Shown in pieces: positions 14,203 to 21,518 of a DNA stretch of 29,294 bases. Both the position numbers and the translations under genes were made by a program. Origin of the DNA: PCRC01 sp040384665 (GTDB taxonomy: Bacteria > Pseudomonadota > Gammaproteobacteria > Burkholderiales > Burkholderiaceae_C). The first letter of the stretch is position 1. Every line of letters starts with the position of its first letter. The notes beneath the pieces are model-generated. The model had not been told where the DNA came from. It saw nothing but the letters and a program-made list of their open reading frames with translations, and ran no database searches. The stretch covers positions 1 through 29,294 of the forward strand of contig JAZKIY010000041.1 in the NCBI GenBank assembly GCA_040384665.1, written 5' to 3'.

Positions 14203-15006
14203 TCAATCGCCGCCCCCGCAGCCACCCCCATCGCCGCCACCGTCTGACGAGCCGCCGTCGCTGCTGCCGGTGCTGTCGCTGCCGCCAAAACCGCTGGCGT
14301 CGCCGCTGTGGCTGCCATCCGAAAAGCTGGTGCCGCAGTGGGTTGTGCCGCTGGTGTTGTCGTGCAGGGGGTGCAGGCGGTTGCCGCAATCGGCGGCGTA
14401 GACAAAGCCGTTGGGGATGGCGAGTTTGGCGTCGAGTGCAAACAGCAGTGGCAGGCGGGTGGGCGTGCGCGGGTGAATGGCTTCGTCGCGGCAGGCCCAG
14501 TACCAAGCACGGCGCAGGCCGTCGTTGCTGCTGACTTTGGCGCCCAGCGCTTCGGCCGGTGTGTGGTGCAGAAAGTGGCCCAGGGCCAGCTCGCACCAGT
14601 CGCGGTAGGCCTGGGTGTGCAAGATGAACTCGTGCCACATCGCGTCCACCGCGCGAGAGGGCATGGCCACAAACTGGCGCCGGCTGCGCAAGCAGGCGAG
14701 AAAAAACTGGCGCAGGCCGCGCTCCACCAAGTCGCACTCTTTGGTGCTCAGGTGGGGGTAGGTGTCGCGCAGCTTGCGCTTGAGGAACTGTGGCAGCGGC
14801 GCTTCCCGCACCACCCGTTCGCGTTGCCAGCGCAGCCAGACGCTGAACAACACACACGCCACCAGCGACACCACCAGCGCAGGCCCATGCCCGCGCAGTG
14901 GCCACACGCCCATCCACACACCCAGCGCCAGCGCGACCCAGGCCACGCCAAAAGCCCACAGCAGGCGGCGGTGGTGGCGCAAAAGGGCGCGCTGCCAGCG
15001 GGTCAT
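14203..15006 (-). CDS. Membrane-anchored glycine-rich-domain (GRDP-like) protein
   Basis: The 267-residue protein has two membrane helices (about 15-35 and 42-59). A soluble domain follows whose VDAMWHEFILHTQAY (120-134) and LGHFLHHTP match the glycine-rich domain-containing protein (GRDP, formerly DUF1399-like) motif. It ends in a tail of about 45 residues (219-267) composed almost wholly of Gly, Ser and Asp, finishing GGGCGGGD. The His, Asp and Cys residues of the domain could bind metal or a cofactor; no activity is established. It starts ten bases after murB in the same direction, with GAGGCG as ribosome site, so it is probably co-transcribed. Function unknown. Confidence 0.8.
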   Translation of the reverse strand: MTRWQRALLRHHRRLLWAFGVAWVALALGVWMGVWPLRGHGPALVVSLVACVLFSVWLRWQRERVVREAPLPQFLKRKLRDTYPHLSTKECDLVERGLRQFFLACLRSRRQFVAMPSRAVDAMWHEFILHTQAYRDWCELALGHFLHHTPAEALGAKVSSNDGLRRAWYWACRDEAIHPRTPTRLPLLFALDAKLAIPNGFVYAADCGNRLHPLHDNTSGTTHCGTSFSDGSHSGDASGFGGSDSTGSSDGGSSDGGGDGGGCGGGD

Positions 15007-15016
15007 TTGCCGCGCC

Positions 15017-16057
15017 TCAAATCACCACCGGTTCGGGTTCGAGCCGGATGCCAAAACGCTCGTAGACGCTGGTCTGGATCGCGCCGGCCAGCGTCATCAC
15101 TTCGCCGCCGGTGGCGCCGCCCCGGTTCACCAGCACCAGCGCCTGCTTCTCGTACACGCTGGCCTGGCCGACGGACTTGCCCTTCCAGCCGCAGGCGTCG
15201 ATCAGCCAGCCGGCGGCGAGCTTGATGTTGCCGTCCACCATGGGGTAGTGCACCACCCGGGGTTCGCGGGCAATGATGTCGGCGCACTGCTCGGGCGTGA
15301 CGGTCGGGTTCTTGAAGAAGCTGCCGGCGTTGCCCACCACCTGCGGGTCGGGCAGCTTGGCGCGGCGGATGGCGCACACCCAGTCAAAGATCTGCTGCGC
15401 GCTGGGCTGCGTGATGCCGGTTTCGGCGATTTTTTTCTCCAGGTCGGCGTAGCCCAGCACCGGTTTCCAGGCCTTGGGCAGGCGCAGCCGCACGTGGGTG
15501 ATGAGGGCCTTGCCCGCCAGGCCAAAATCACCCGGCCGCTTGGGCGTGTGTTTGAACACCGAGTCGCGGTAGCCAAAAGCGCACTGGGCGGCGTTGAGGG
15601 TGAAAGTGTGCCCCGTAGCAAGGTCGACCGCGTCGAGCGATTCGAACCGGTCTTGCAACTCCACCCCGTAGGCGCCTATGTTCTGCACCGGCGAGGCACC
15701 GGTGGTGCCGGGGATGAGTGCGAGGTTTTCCAGACCGGGGTAGCCGTTGGCCAGCGTCCAGGCCACCACGTCGTGCCAGTTTTCGCCGGCACCGGCCTCC
15801 ACCACCCAGGCCTTGGCGGTGTCTTCCACCAGGCGGACGCCCATCACCTCCACCTTCAGCACCAACGGCTTCACGTCGCCGGTCAGCACCAGGTTGCTGC
15901 CGCCACCCAGCACGAACTTCGGGTGCACTGCCAGCCCCGCGTCGGCCGCCACGGCCTGGGCGTCGGCCACGCTGCGCACGCGCACCAGCGTGTGGGCCTT
16001 GGCAACAATGCCGAAGGTGTTGTAGGGCTGGAGCGGCACATTGGTTTCAGTGAACAT
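15017..16057 (-). CDS. murB: UDP-N-acetylenolpyruvoylglucosamine reductase
   Basis: The 346-residue FAD enzyme reduces UDP-GlcNAc-enolpyruvate to UDP-MurNAc with NADPH, the second committed step of peptidoglycan synthesis. Visible motifs are PYNTFGIVAKA (about 11-21), the FAD-binding FVLGGGSNLVL, IPGTTGASPVQNIGAYG, the YRDSVFK tyrosine segment and NAGSFFKNP, which holds the catalytic serine. It is of the longer type I (E. coli-like). I start at MFTETNV (ATG 16057), since the ten earlier residues overlap the promoter region of the divergent yajQ. The GRDP-like gene follows. Confidence 0.97.
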   Translation of the reverse strand: MFTETNVPLQPYNTFGIVAKAHTLVRVRSVADAQAVAADAGLAVHPKFVLGGGSNLVLTGDVKPLVLKVEVMGVRLVEDTAKAWVVEAGAGENWHDVVAWTLANGYPGLENLALIPGTTGASPVQNIGAYGVELQDRFESLDAVDLATGHTFTLNAAQCAFGYRDSVFKHTPKRPGDFGLAGKALITHVRLRLPKAWKPVLGYADLEKKIAETGITQPSAQQIFDWVCAIRRAKLPDPQVVGNAGSFFKNPTVTPEQCADIIAREPRVVHYPMVDGNIKLAAGWLIDACGWKGKSVGQASVYEKQALVLVNRGGATGGEVMTLAGAIQTSVYERFGIRLEPEPVVI

Positions 16058-16079
16058 GGGAGAATTGTCAGTGATAACG

Positions 16080-16095
16080 GCGGGCAACGGCCCGC
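16080..16095. promoter_or_regulatory. Hairpin/dyad in the murB-yajQ divergent gap
   Basis: GCGGGC-AACG-GCCCGC is a perfect 6-bp dyad in the 67-base gap between divergent starts. TTGTCA (16065-16070) and TGACAA (16099-16104) flank it, but their centre is three bases off, so they may be separate -35-like boxes. Regulatory role is a guess. Confidence 0.3.
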
Positions 16096-16124
16096 GTGTG
16101 ACAACCTACCCTGACGGACCTGCC

Positions 16125-16610
16125 ATGCCTTCTTTTGACACCGTGTGTGAACCCAATCTGGTTGAAGTGAAAAACGCGGTGGAGAACACCGCCAAGGAAA
16201 TCGGCACGCGCTTCGATTTCAAGGGCACCTCGGCCGCCATCGAGCTGAAAGACAAGGAAATCACGCTGTTTGGCGACGCCGACTTCCAGCTCCAGCAGGT
16301 GGAAGACGTGCTGCGCGCCAAGCTCGCCAAACGCGAGGTGGACGTGCGCTTTCTGGACGTGGGCGACGTGCAGAAAATGGGCGGCGACAAGGTCAAGCAG
16401 GTGATCAAGGTGCGCAACGGCATCGAGACCGAGCAGGCCAAAAAGATCACCAAGGCCATCAAGGACAGCAAGCTCAAGGTGCAGGCATCCATCCAGGGCG
16501 ATGCGGTGCGCGTCAACGGCGCCAAGCGCGACGACCTGCAGGCCGCCATGGCGCTGCTGCGCAAAGAGATCACCGACCTGCCGATCTCCTTCAACAACTT
16601 TCGCGACTGA
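16125..16610 (+). CDS. yajQ: YajQ family nucleotide-binding protein
   Basis: The 161-residue protein starts PSFDTVCEPNLVEVKNAVEN after the Met and contains TRFDFKGTSAAIEL and KKITKAIKDSKLKVQASIQGD, ending LPISFNNFRD. These are the conserved segments of YajQ (UPF0234), a duplicated RRM-like fold. Some members bind cyclic di-GMP and act with transcription factors in virulence; others bind tRNA or nucleotides, so the ligand here is unknown. The ATG at 16125 fixes the full family length. A GC-rich repeat begins just after the stop. Confidence 0.96.
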   Translation: MPSFDTVCEPNLVEVKNAVENTAKEIGTRFDFKGTSAAIELKDKEITLFGDADFQLQQVEDVLRAKLAKREVDVRFLDVGDVQKMGGDKVKQVIKVRNGIETEQAKKITKAIKDSKLKVQASIQGDAVRVNGAKRDDLQAAMALLRKEITDLPISFNNFRD

Positions 16611-16616
16611 AGACTT

Positions 16617-16693
16617 GGCCCCCACGCTTGTCACTGCGTGTACTGCGCTGCCCCCCGTGGGGGCCGTGCCTTGCTTGGGGCGGCCCGGCGCAG
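16617..16693. repeat. GC-rich Comamonadaceae-type intergenic repeat
   Basis: The stretch from GGCCCCCACGC to GGCCCGGCGCAG contains a GCCCCC-CGT-GGGGGC hairpin (16650-16664) nested within CTGCGC/GCGCAG arms (16643-16648, 16688-16693). I recognise the wording (CCCCCACGCT...GTCACT...GCTGCCCCCCG...GGGGGC) as a repeat common between genes in Comamonadaceae; this is from memory. It lies between yajQ and the protease start, so it would be the leader of that mRNA. Confidence 0.5.
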
Positions 16694-16701
16694 CGGCGGT
16701 A

Positions 16702-17346
16702 TTGTGGCGCTCGCTTTTGACCATCACCTTGGTGGCTGGCTCAGAGGGCCTATGGGCGCAGTCGGTCACCCTCACCGGCATGCTGGGCAACCGCGCCCTG
16801 CTGCTGGTGGATGCGGGCGAACCCAAAAGCGTGGCGCCGGGCGAAACGCACCGGGGCGTGAAGGTCGTGTCCACCCAGGGTGACGCGGCGGTGGTGGAGG
16901 TGGGCGGCAAGCGCCTCACGCTGCGGGTGGGCGATGCGCCGGCCAGCGTGGGCACGCGCTCCCATGCAGACGGCGGTGGCAACCGCGTGGTGCTCACCGC
17001 CAACGCGGGTGGGCATTTCATGGCCAACGGCAGCATCAACAACCGGCCGGTGCAGTTCCTGGTGGACACCGGCGCCACGCAGGTGGCCATGGGGGCGGCC
17101 GAAGCCGAGCGGTTGGGCATTGCCTACACCAGCGGCCAGCCGGTGCGGCTGAACACCGCCAACGGCCAGGTGCAGGGTTACCGGCTGAAGCTCGACAGCA
17201 TGCGGCTGGGCGATGTGAACGTGTACGGGGTGGACGCGGTGGTGACGCCACAGCCGATGCCCTATGTGCTGCTGGGCAACAGCTTTCTGAACCGCTTCCA
17301 GATGCGCCGCGATGCGGACCAGATGACGCTGGAACGGCGCTACTGA
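16702..17346 (+). CDS. Secreted retropepsin-like aspartic protease (clan AA, TIGR02281 type)
   Basis: The protein has an N-terminal signal-like segment (WRSLLTITLVAGSEGLWA, then QSVTLTG), a small N-terminal domain (about 21-85), and a single retropepsin domain with the catalytic FLVDTGATQVAMG (D122 in this numbering), RLNTANGQVQGYRL and PYVLLGNSFLNRFQ. Like retroviral proteases it carries one active-site half and should work as a dimer. Physiological substrates of bacterial members are unknown. I propose a TTG start at 16702 (214 residues) because it places the signal peptide at the N-terminus. No ATG is available there, and earlier in-frame codons lie in the repeat or in yajQ. GTG codons at about 16657 and 16666 are alternatives. 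Confidence 0.82.
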   Translation: MWRSLLTITLVAGSEGLWAQSVTLTGMLGNRALLLVDAGEPKSVAPGETHRGVKVVSTQGDAAVVEVGGKRLTLRVGDAPASVGTRSHADGGGNRVVLTANAGGHFMANGSINNRPVQFLVDTGATQVAMGAAEAERLGIAYTSGQPVRLNTANGQVQGYRLKLDSMRLGDVNVYGVDAVVTPQPMPYVLLGNSFLNRFQMRRDADQMTLERRY

Positions 17347-17364
17347 AACGCCGCGGGTGAGGCG

Positions 17365-17994
17365 CTATGGCTTCTTGCGGCCCAGACGCGATTCTTTGCC
17401 CTGAATCAGCCGGTTGATGTTGTCGCGGTGGCGCCAGACGAGCAGCATCGCCATCACCACGATGGCCACCGCAACCGCCGTGTCGGTGTACCAGACGACC
17501 CGGTGGCCAAACAGGTAATACACCGGCGCAAACACCGCTGCCACCAGCGAGGCGAGTGACGAGTAGCGGAAGAAGAACGCCACGATCAGCCAGGTACCCC
17601 CGGTGGCCAGCCCCAGCACCCAGTGGATGCCGAACAGCACGCCGAAGGCGGTGGCCACGCCTTTGCCCCCCTCAAACCGGAAGAACACCGGGTACAGGTG
17701 CCCCAGAAACGCGGCCAGCGCCACCAGGGCCACGGTGCCGTCTTCCAGACCATAAGGTTGGCCCAGCGTGCGCACTAGCACGATGGGCACAAAGCCCTTC
17801 ATCGCGTCCAGCAGCAGCGTGGCAATGGCGGCGGCCTTGCTGCCGGAGCGCAGCACGTTGGTCGCGCCCGGGTTCTTGCTGCCGTAGCTGCGCGGGTCGC
17901 TCAGGCCCATGAGGCGGCTGACGATGACGGCGAACGACAGCGAGCCCAGCAGGTAGGCGGCCACGGTGGCCATGGCGGGGTAGAAGGCTTCCAT
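17365..17994 (-). CDS. plsY: Glycerol-3-phosphate acyltransferase PlsY
   Basis: The 209-residue integral membrane enzyme transfers an acyl group from acyl-phosphate to glycerol-3-phosphate, the first step in phospholipid synthesis. The three PlsY loops are visible: GSLSFAVIVSRLMG...GSKNPGATNVLRSG (about 17-52), HLYPVFFRFEGGKGVATAFG, and WRHRDNINRL near the C-terminus. About five membrane helices are seen. The ATG at 17994 is five bases after the ybaK stop, and the open frame above it is ybaK shadow. Its stop is 18 bases from the convergent protease stop. Confidence 0.96.
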   Translation of the reverse strand: MEAFYPAMATVAAYLLGSLSFAVIVSRLMGLSDPRSYGSKNPGATNVLRSGSKAAAIATLLLDAMKGFVPIVLVRTLGQPYGLEDGTVALVALAAFLGHLYPVFFRFEGGKGVATAFGVLFGIHWVLGLATGGTWLIVAFFFRYSSLASLVAAVFAPVYYLFGHRVVWYTDTAVAVAIVVMAMLLVWRHRDNINRLIQGKESRLGRKKP

Positions 17995-17999
17995 GGTGG

Positions 18000-18491
18000 C
18001 TATTCTGCCAGCGCACACTGCACCGGTTTGGCACCGAGCAGCAACACGCACACCTGCGGGTCCAGCCCGACCAGAAAGCCACGCCGGCCACCGTTGATGG
18101 CAATGCGCGGCAAACCGAGGATGCTGGCCTCGATGTAGACGGGCATGGTTTTTCGGGTGCCAAACGGCGAGGTGCCACCCACCAGGTAGCCGCTGTGCCG
18201 GTTGGCCACCTCGGGCTTGCACGGTTCGACCGACTTGGCACCGATCTGCCGCGCCAGGTTTTTGGTGGACACGGTGCGGTTGCCGTGCATCAGCACCAGC
18301 AGCGGCTTGGCGTCCTGGTCCTGCATCACCAGCGTTTTCACCACGGTGAACGGGTCCAGGCCCAGCACTTGCGCGCTGTGCTGCGCGCCGCCGTGTTCCA
18401 GGTACTCGTAGGGGTGCTCGGTGTAGGCGACTTGGTGGGCCTTCAGCAGCTGCGTGGCCGGGGTTTCGCTGACGTGGTCTTTTTTGCCCAT
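18000..18491 (-). CDS. ybaK: YbaK/EbsC family Cys-tRNA(Pro) deacylase
   Basis: The 163-residue protein belongs to the YbaK/ProX-like editing family. Such enzymes free tRNA(Pro) mischarged with cysteine. The catalytic-type lysine is K52 in TVVKTLVMQD, and SGYLVGGTSPFGTRK (about 115-129) is the family glycine loop. Length and motifs fit YbaK rather than the INS domain of ProRS. It is ten bases downstream of the aldo/keto reductase and five bases upstream of plsY, so the three genes look like an operon, though their functions are unrelated. Confidence 0.95.
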   Translation of the reverse strand: MGKKDHVSETPATQLLKAHQVAYTEHPYEYLEHGGAQHSAQVLGLDPFTVVKTLVMQDQDAKPLLVLMHGNRTVSTKNLARQIGAKSVEPCKPEVANRHSGYLVGGTSPFGTRKTMPVYIEASILGLPRIAINGGRRGFLVGLDPQVCVLLLGAKPVQCALAE

Positions 18492-18501
18492 GGCGTTCAG
18501 A

Positions 18502-19566
18502 TCACAAGGCCGGGTCTTTCATCTCCCAGCGGATCGCGTCGATGGCGGCCAGGACTTCGGGCGACAGGGTGATGCTCAGTGCGTCGATGTCGTCGTCCAG
18601 CTGGGCCTGGGAGGTGATGCCGATGATGGTGCTGGCCACCTGCCATTTGGTGTAGCAAAAGGCCAATGCCATCTGCACCGGCGTGAGGCCGTTGTCGCGC
18701 GCCAGCTGGTTGTAGCGTTTGGCGGCCACCAGCGCTTCGGGCCGGCCCCAGCGCTGCTTGCGCATCGACTCGTATTTGGCCAGCCGCCCAGCCATGGGCG
18801 CGGCCTCGCCGGTGAGGCCGCTGGCATCGTACTTGCCGGTGAGCAGGCCAAAGGCCAGCGGTGAATAGGCCAGCAGCGACACGTTGAGCCGGTGCATGGT
18901 TTCGTCGAGCCCGTTTTCCACCGTGCGGTTGACCAGACAGTACGGGTTCTGCACCGTGGCCACGCGCGGCAGGCCATGTTGCTCGGCCAGCCGCACAAAC
19001 TCGGCCACGCCGTAAGGCGTTTCGTTGGACAGGCCAATGGCGCGCACCTTGCCGGCTTTCACCAGCCCCGCCATCGCGTCCAACTGGTCGTGGATGGACG
19101 TGACCGGCTTGTCGCGCGACGGGTCGAAGTAGGCCATGCCGAACATCGGCGCGTTGCGCACCGGCCAGTGAATCTGGTAGAGGTCGATCACGTCGGTCTG
19201 CAGGCGTTTCAGGCTGGCGTCGCAGGCGGCGCGGATGTCACTGGGCGTCAGGTCGGGGCTGCCGCCGCGCACCCAGGGCATGTTGCGCGACGGGCCGGCC
19301 ACCTTGGTCGCCAGCACCACCTGCTGGCGCACGCCGGGCCGGCGGGCAAACCAGCTGCCGAGGATGGTTTCTGTGGCGCCAAAGGTCTCGGCCTTGGGCG
19401 GCACGGAATACATCTCGGCCGTGTCCAGGAAGTTGACGCCGCGGGTCAGGGCGTGGTCCATCAGCGCGTGGGCGTCGGCTTCGGCGACCTGTTCGCCAAA
19501 GGTCATGGTGCCAAGGCAGATGGTGGGCACGCGGAGGCCGCTGGTACCGAGGAGGGTGTGTTTCAT
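18502..19566 (-). CDS. NADP(H)-dependent aldo/keto reductase (Tas-like)
   Basis: The 354-residue (beta/alpha)8 oxidoreductase shows the aldo/keto reductase tetrad: D48 and Y53 in NFLDTAEMYSVPP, K88 in VVLATKVAG and H133 in DLYQIHWP. Cofactor-binding residues lie in SLLAYSPLAFGLLTGKY and IIGITSQAQLDDDI. PPKAETFGATETILGSW resembles the Tas branch of E. coli. The physiological substrate is unknown. I start at ATG 19566 (MKHTLLGTSGL), the standard family N-terminus. It heads the unit with ybaK and plsY. The 181-base divergent gap to the lipoprotein gene holds the palindrome TGCCATGGCA (19675-19684) but no clear promoter. Confidence 0.95.
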   Translation of the reverse strand: MKHTLLGTSGLRVPTICLGTMTFGEQVAEADAHALMDHALTRGVNFLDTAEMYSVPPKAETFGATETILGSWFARRPGVRQQVVLATKVAGPSRNMPWVRGGSPDLTPSDIRAACDASLKRLQTDVIDLYQIHWPVRNAPMFGMAYFDPSRDKPVTSIHDQLDAMAGLVKAGKVRAIGLSNETPYGVAEFVRLAEQHGLPRVATVQNPYCLVNRTVENGLDETMHRLNVSLLAYSPLAFGLLTGKYDASGLTGEAAPMAGRLAKYESMRKQRWGRPEALVAAKRYNQLARDNGLTPVQMALAFCYTKWQVASTIIGITSQAQLDDDIDALSITLSPEVLAAIDAIRWEMKDPAL

Positions 19567-19747
19567 GGCAGGGGCGGTGCGGTCGCAGGGGTGTGGGACG
19601 CCAAGTTTACGTTCAGGGCCCGCGGCCTGCAGGCGGCGGCCAACCCCAGCGCCGGCGGGGGCATCGCCCCACCGTGCCATGGCAACGCTTTATCATGGTT
19701 CGCACACGCAAGGCATCCGCCTTTCGCTTCGCCGTCAAGGAGACCCC

Positions 19748-20416
19748 ATGAAACACACCATCCCCACCCTCTCGTGCGCTGCCCTGCTGGTGGCTGGCCT
19801 GTCGGCCTGCACCAACATGACCCAGACCCAGCAAGACACCGGTCGCGGTGCCGCCATTGGCGCCGCAGCGGGCGCGGTCATTGGCGCGGTGACCGGCAAC
19901 TCCGGCACAGCGGCCCGTGGCGCTGCGATTGGCGGCGCCCTGGGCGCAGGCGCGGGCTATTTGTGGTCGCAGAAGATGCAGGATCAAAAACGCGCGATGG
20001 AGCAGGCCACCCAGGGCACCGGCGTGGCCGTGTCGCAAACGGCCGACAACCGGCTCAAGCTCGACATCCCGAGCGACATTTCCTTTGACGTGGGCCGCTC
20101 GGCGATCAAGCCCAACTTCGCGCCGGTGCTCGACAAATTCGCCACCAGCCTGCAGCAACACCAGGTCACCACCGTCACCATCGTCGGCCACACAGACAGC
20201 ACCGGCAGCGACGCAGTCAACAACCCGCTGTCGGTGGAACGCGCTGCCAGCTCGCGCGACTATCTGATCGCGCGTGGCGTGGCGTTCAACCGCATCAACA
20301 TCGACGGCCGTGGCTCGCGCGAACCCGTGGCCGACAACGCCACCGTGCAAGGCCGCAACGCCAACCGCCGGGTCGAGATTTTTGTGGCCGAGCCGGTACA
20401 GGCCGCGCAGCGCTGA
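19748..20416 (+). CDS. OmpA/Pal-like outer-membrane lipoprotein (YiaD type)
   Basis: The 222-residue precursor has a lipoprotein signal ending in the lipobox LSAC (C21). A glycine-zipper region follows (about 33-72, RGAAIGAAAGAVIGAVTG and RGAAIGGALGAGAGYL), then an OmpA C-terminal peptidoglycan-binding domain (about 97-215: ISFDVGRSAIKPNF, TIVGHTDSTGSDAVN, NRRVEIFVAEP). Such proteins tie the outer membrane to the wall and are often abundant. The start is supported by AAGGAG seven bases upstream. Two strong hairpins follow the stop. Confidence 0.94.
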   Translation: MKHTIPTLSCAALLVAGLSACTNMTQTQQDTGRGAAIGAAAGAVIGAVTGNSGTAARGAAIGGALGAGAGYLWSQKMQDQKRAMEQATQGTGVAVSQTADNRLKLDIPSDISFDVGRSAIKPNFAPVLDKFATSLQQHQVTTVTIVGHTDSTGSDAVNNPLSVERAASSRDYLIARGVAFNRINIDGRGSREPVADNATVQGRNANRRVEIFVAEPVQAAQR

Positions 20417-20424
20417 AAGCCCCG

Positions 20425-20484
20425 TCAAGGGCCTGCACAGGCCCTTGAACCCGGATTTGGCGATGAATTCAAACCAAATCCGGG
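20425..20484 (+). terminator. Two stacked perfect hairpins after the OmpA-like gene
   Basis: The first is TCAAGGGCCTG-CA-CAGGCCCTTGA (20425-20448), an 11-bp perfect arm pair with almost no spacer. The second, CCCGGATTTGG (20450-20460) and CCAAATCCGGG (20474-20484), is an 11-bp stem around a 13-base loop. No T-run follows the first; after the second there are only mixed bases. They probably block read-through or protect the mRNA 3' end. Confidence 0.65.
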
Positions 20485-20502
20485 CTGAGCCCTAGTAAAA
20501 TC

Positions 20503-20543
20503 TGGTGGTTTAGCTATTGATTCAATAGCAACACGGTCCACCA
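20503..20543. repeat. Nested palindromic repeat
   Basis: GCTATTG-ATT-CAATAGC (20513-20529) is nested inside TGGTGG (20503-20508) and CCACCA (20538-20543). AT-rich AGCTATTGATTCAATAGC-type elements recur in Comamonadaceae intergenic regions as far as I recall. It lies upstream of the hydrolase start. Confidence 0.55.
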
Positions 20544-20604
20544 AGAAGCCCCCCATGTCACGCCGCCGACGCCGCGCACCGCGGTGGCTTCGTATGATGC
20601 GCCC

Positions 20605-21507
20605 ATGTACTCTCCCCAGCGCGCCTCCCGCAGCGAATTCGCAACGCTGCGCCACCTGAACTACCACTTGCGCACCTGGGGCACACCCAGCGCCAGCCAG
20701 CCCCCCTTGGTGATGGTGCACGGCTGGATGGACGTGTCCGCCTCGTTTCAGTTTGTGGTGGACGCCTTGGCGCAAGACCGCCACATCGTCGCCCCCGACT
20801 GGCGCGGTTATGGCCTCACCGACTGGCCGCGCAACGACGGCTACTGGTTCGCCGAGTACCTCGCCGACCTCGACGCCATCATCGACCACATTGCCCCCGA
20901 CCAACCGGTGGACCTGCTGGGCCACAGCATGGGCGGCAACGTCGCCATGTTGTACAGCGGCGTGCGCCCGGAACGCGTGCGCAAACTCATCAACCTCGAA
21001 GGCTTCGGCATGCCCGCCACGCGCCCGGCACAGGCCCCGGGCCGCTTGGCACGCTGGATGGACGAATTGAAAGCCCTGCACCGCGGCGACACCGTGCTGC
21101 GCCCCTACGCCAGCGCCGACGGCGTGGCCCGCCGGCTGATGAAAACCAACCCCCGCCTGACCCAGGACAAAGCCGACTGGCTGGCCCGCCACTGGGCCCG
21201 TGAAACCGCCAGCGGCGAATGGGAGATCCTCGGCGACCCGGCCCACAAGCTCACCAACCCGCAGCTCTACCGCGTCGAAGAAGTGCTGGAAATCTACCGC
21301 CGAATCACCGCCCCGGTGCTGGCCGTGGACGCCAGCGACAACAGCCTGGAAAAGTGGTGGAACGGCCAGTACACCCTGGCCGAGTACTACGAGCGGCTGA
21401 AAGCCGTGCCCAGCTTGCAGATCGCCCATGTAGCAAATGCGGGGCACATGCTGCACCACGACCAGCCGGTCGCGGTGGCGCGGTTAATTGAAAAATTCTT
21501 GAAATAA
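20605..21507 (+). CDS. Alpha/beta hydrolase
   Basis: The 300-residue alpha/beta-fold hydrolase shows the oxyanion segment VMVHGWMDVSASF (about 37-49), the nucleophile elbow LLGHSMGGNVAM (S108), a probable acid in APVLAVDASDN (about D248) and the catalytic histidine in NAGHMLHHD (H281). No signal peptide is seen, so it is probably cytoplasmic. The substrate is unknown; esterase or lactonase roles are possible. I start at ATG 20605; a GTG seven codons earlier is an alternative. It retains the high-GC style of the flanks, while the gene starting 11 bases after its stop does not. Confidence 0.92.
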   Translation: MYSPQRASRSEFATLRHLNYHLRTWGTPSASQPPLVMVHGWMDVSASFQFVVDALAQDRHIVAPDWRGYGLTDWPRNDGYWFAEYLADLDAIIDHIAPDQPVDLLGHSMGGNVAMLYSGVRPERVRKLINLEGFGMPATRPAQAPGRLARWMDELKALHRGDTVLRPYASADGVARRLMKTNPRLTQDKADWLARHWARETASGEWEILGDPAHKLTNPQLYRVEEVLEIYRRITAPVLAVDASDNSLEKWWNGQYTLAEYYERLKAVPSLQIAHVANAGHMLHHDQPVAVARLIEKFLK

Positions 21508-21518
21508 GTCCTCTGTTC

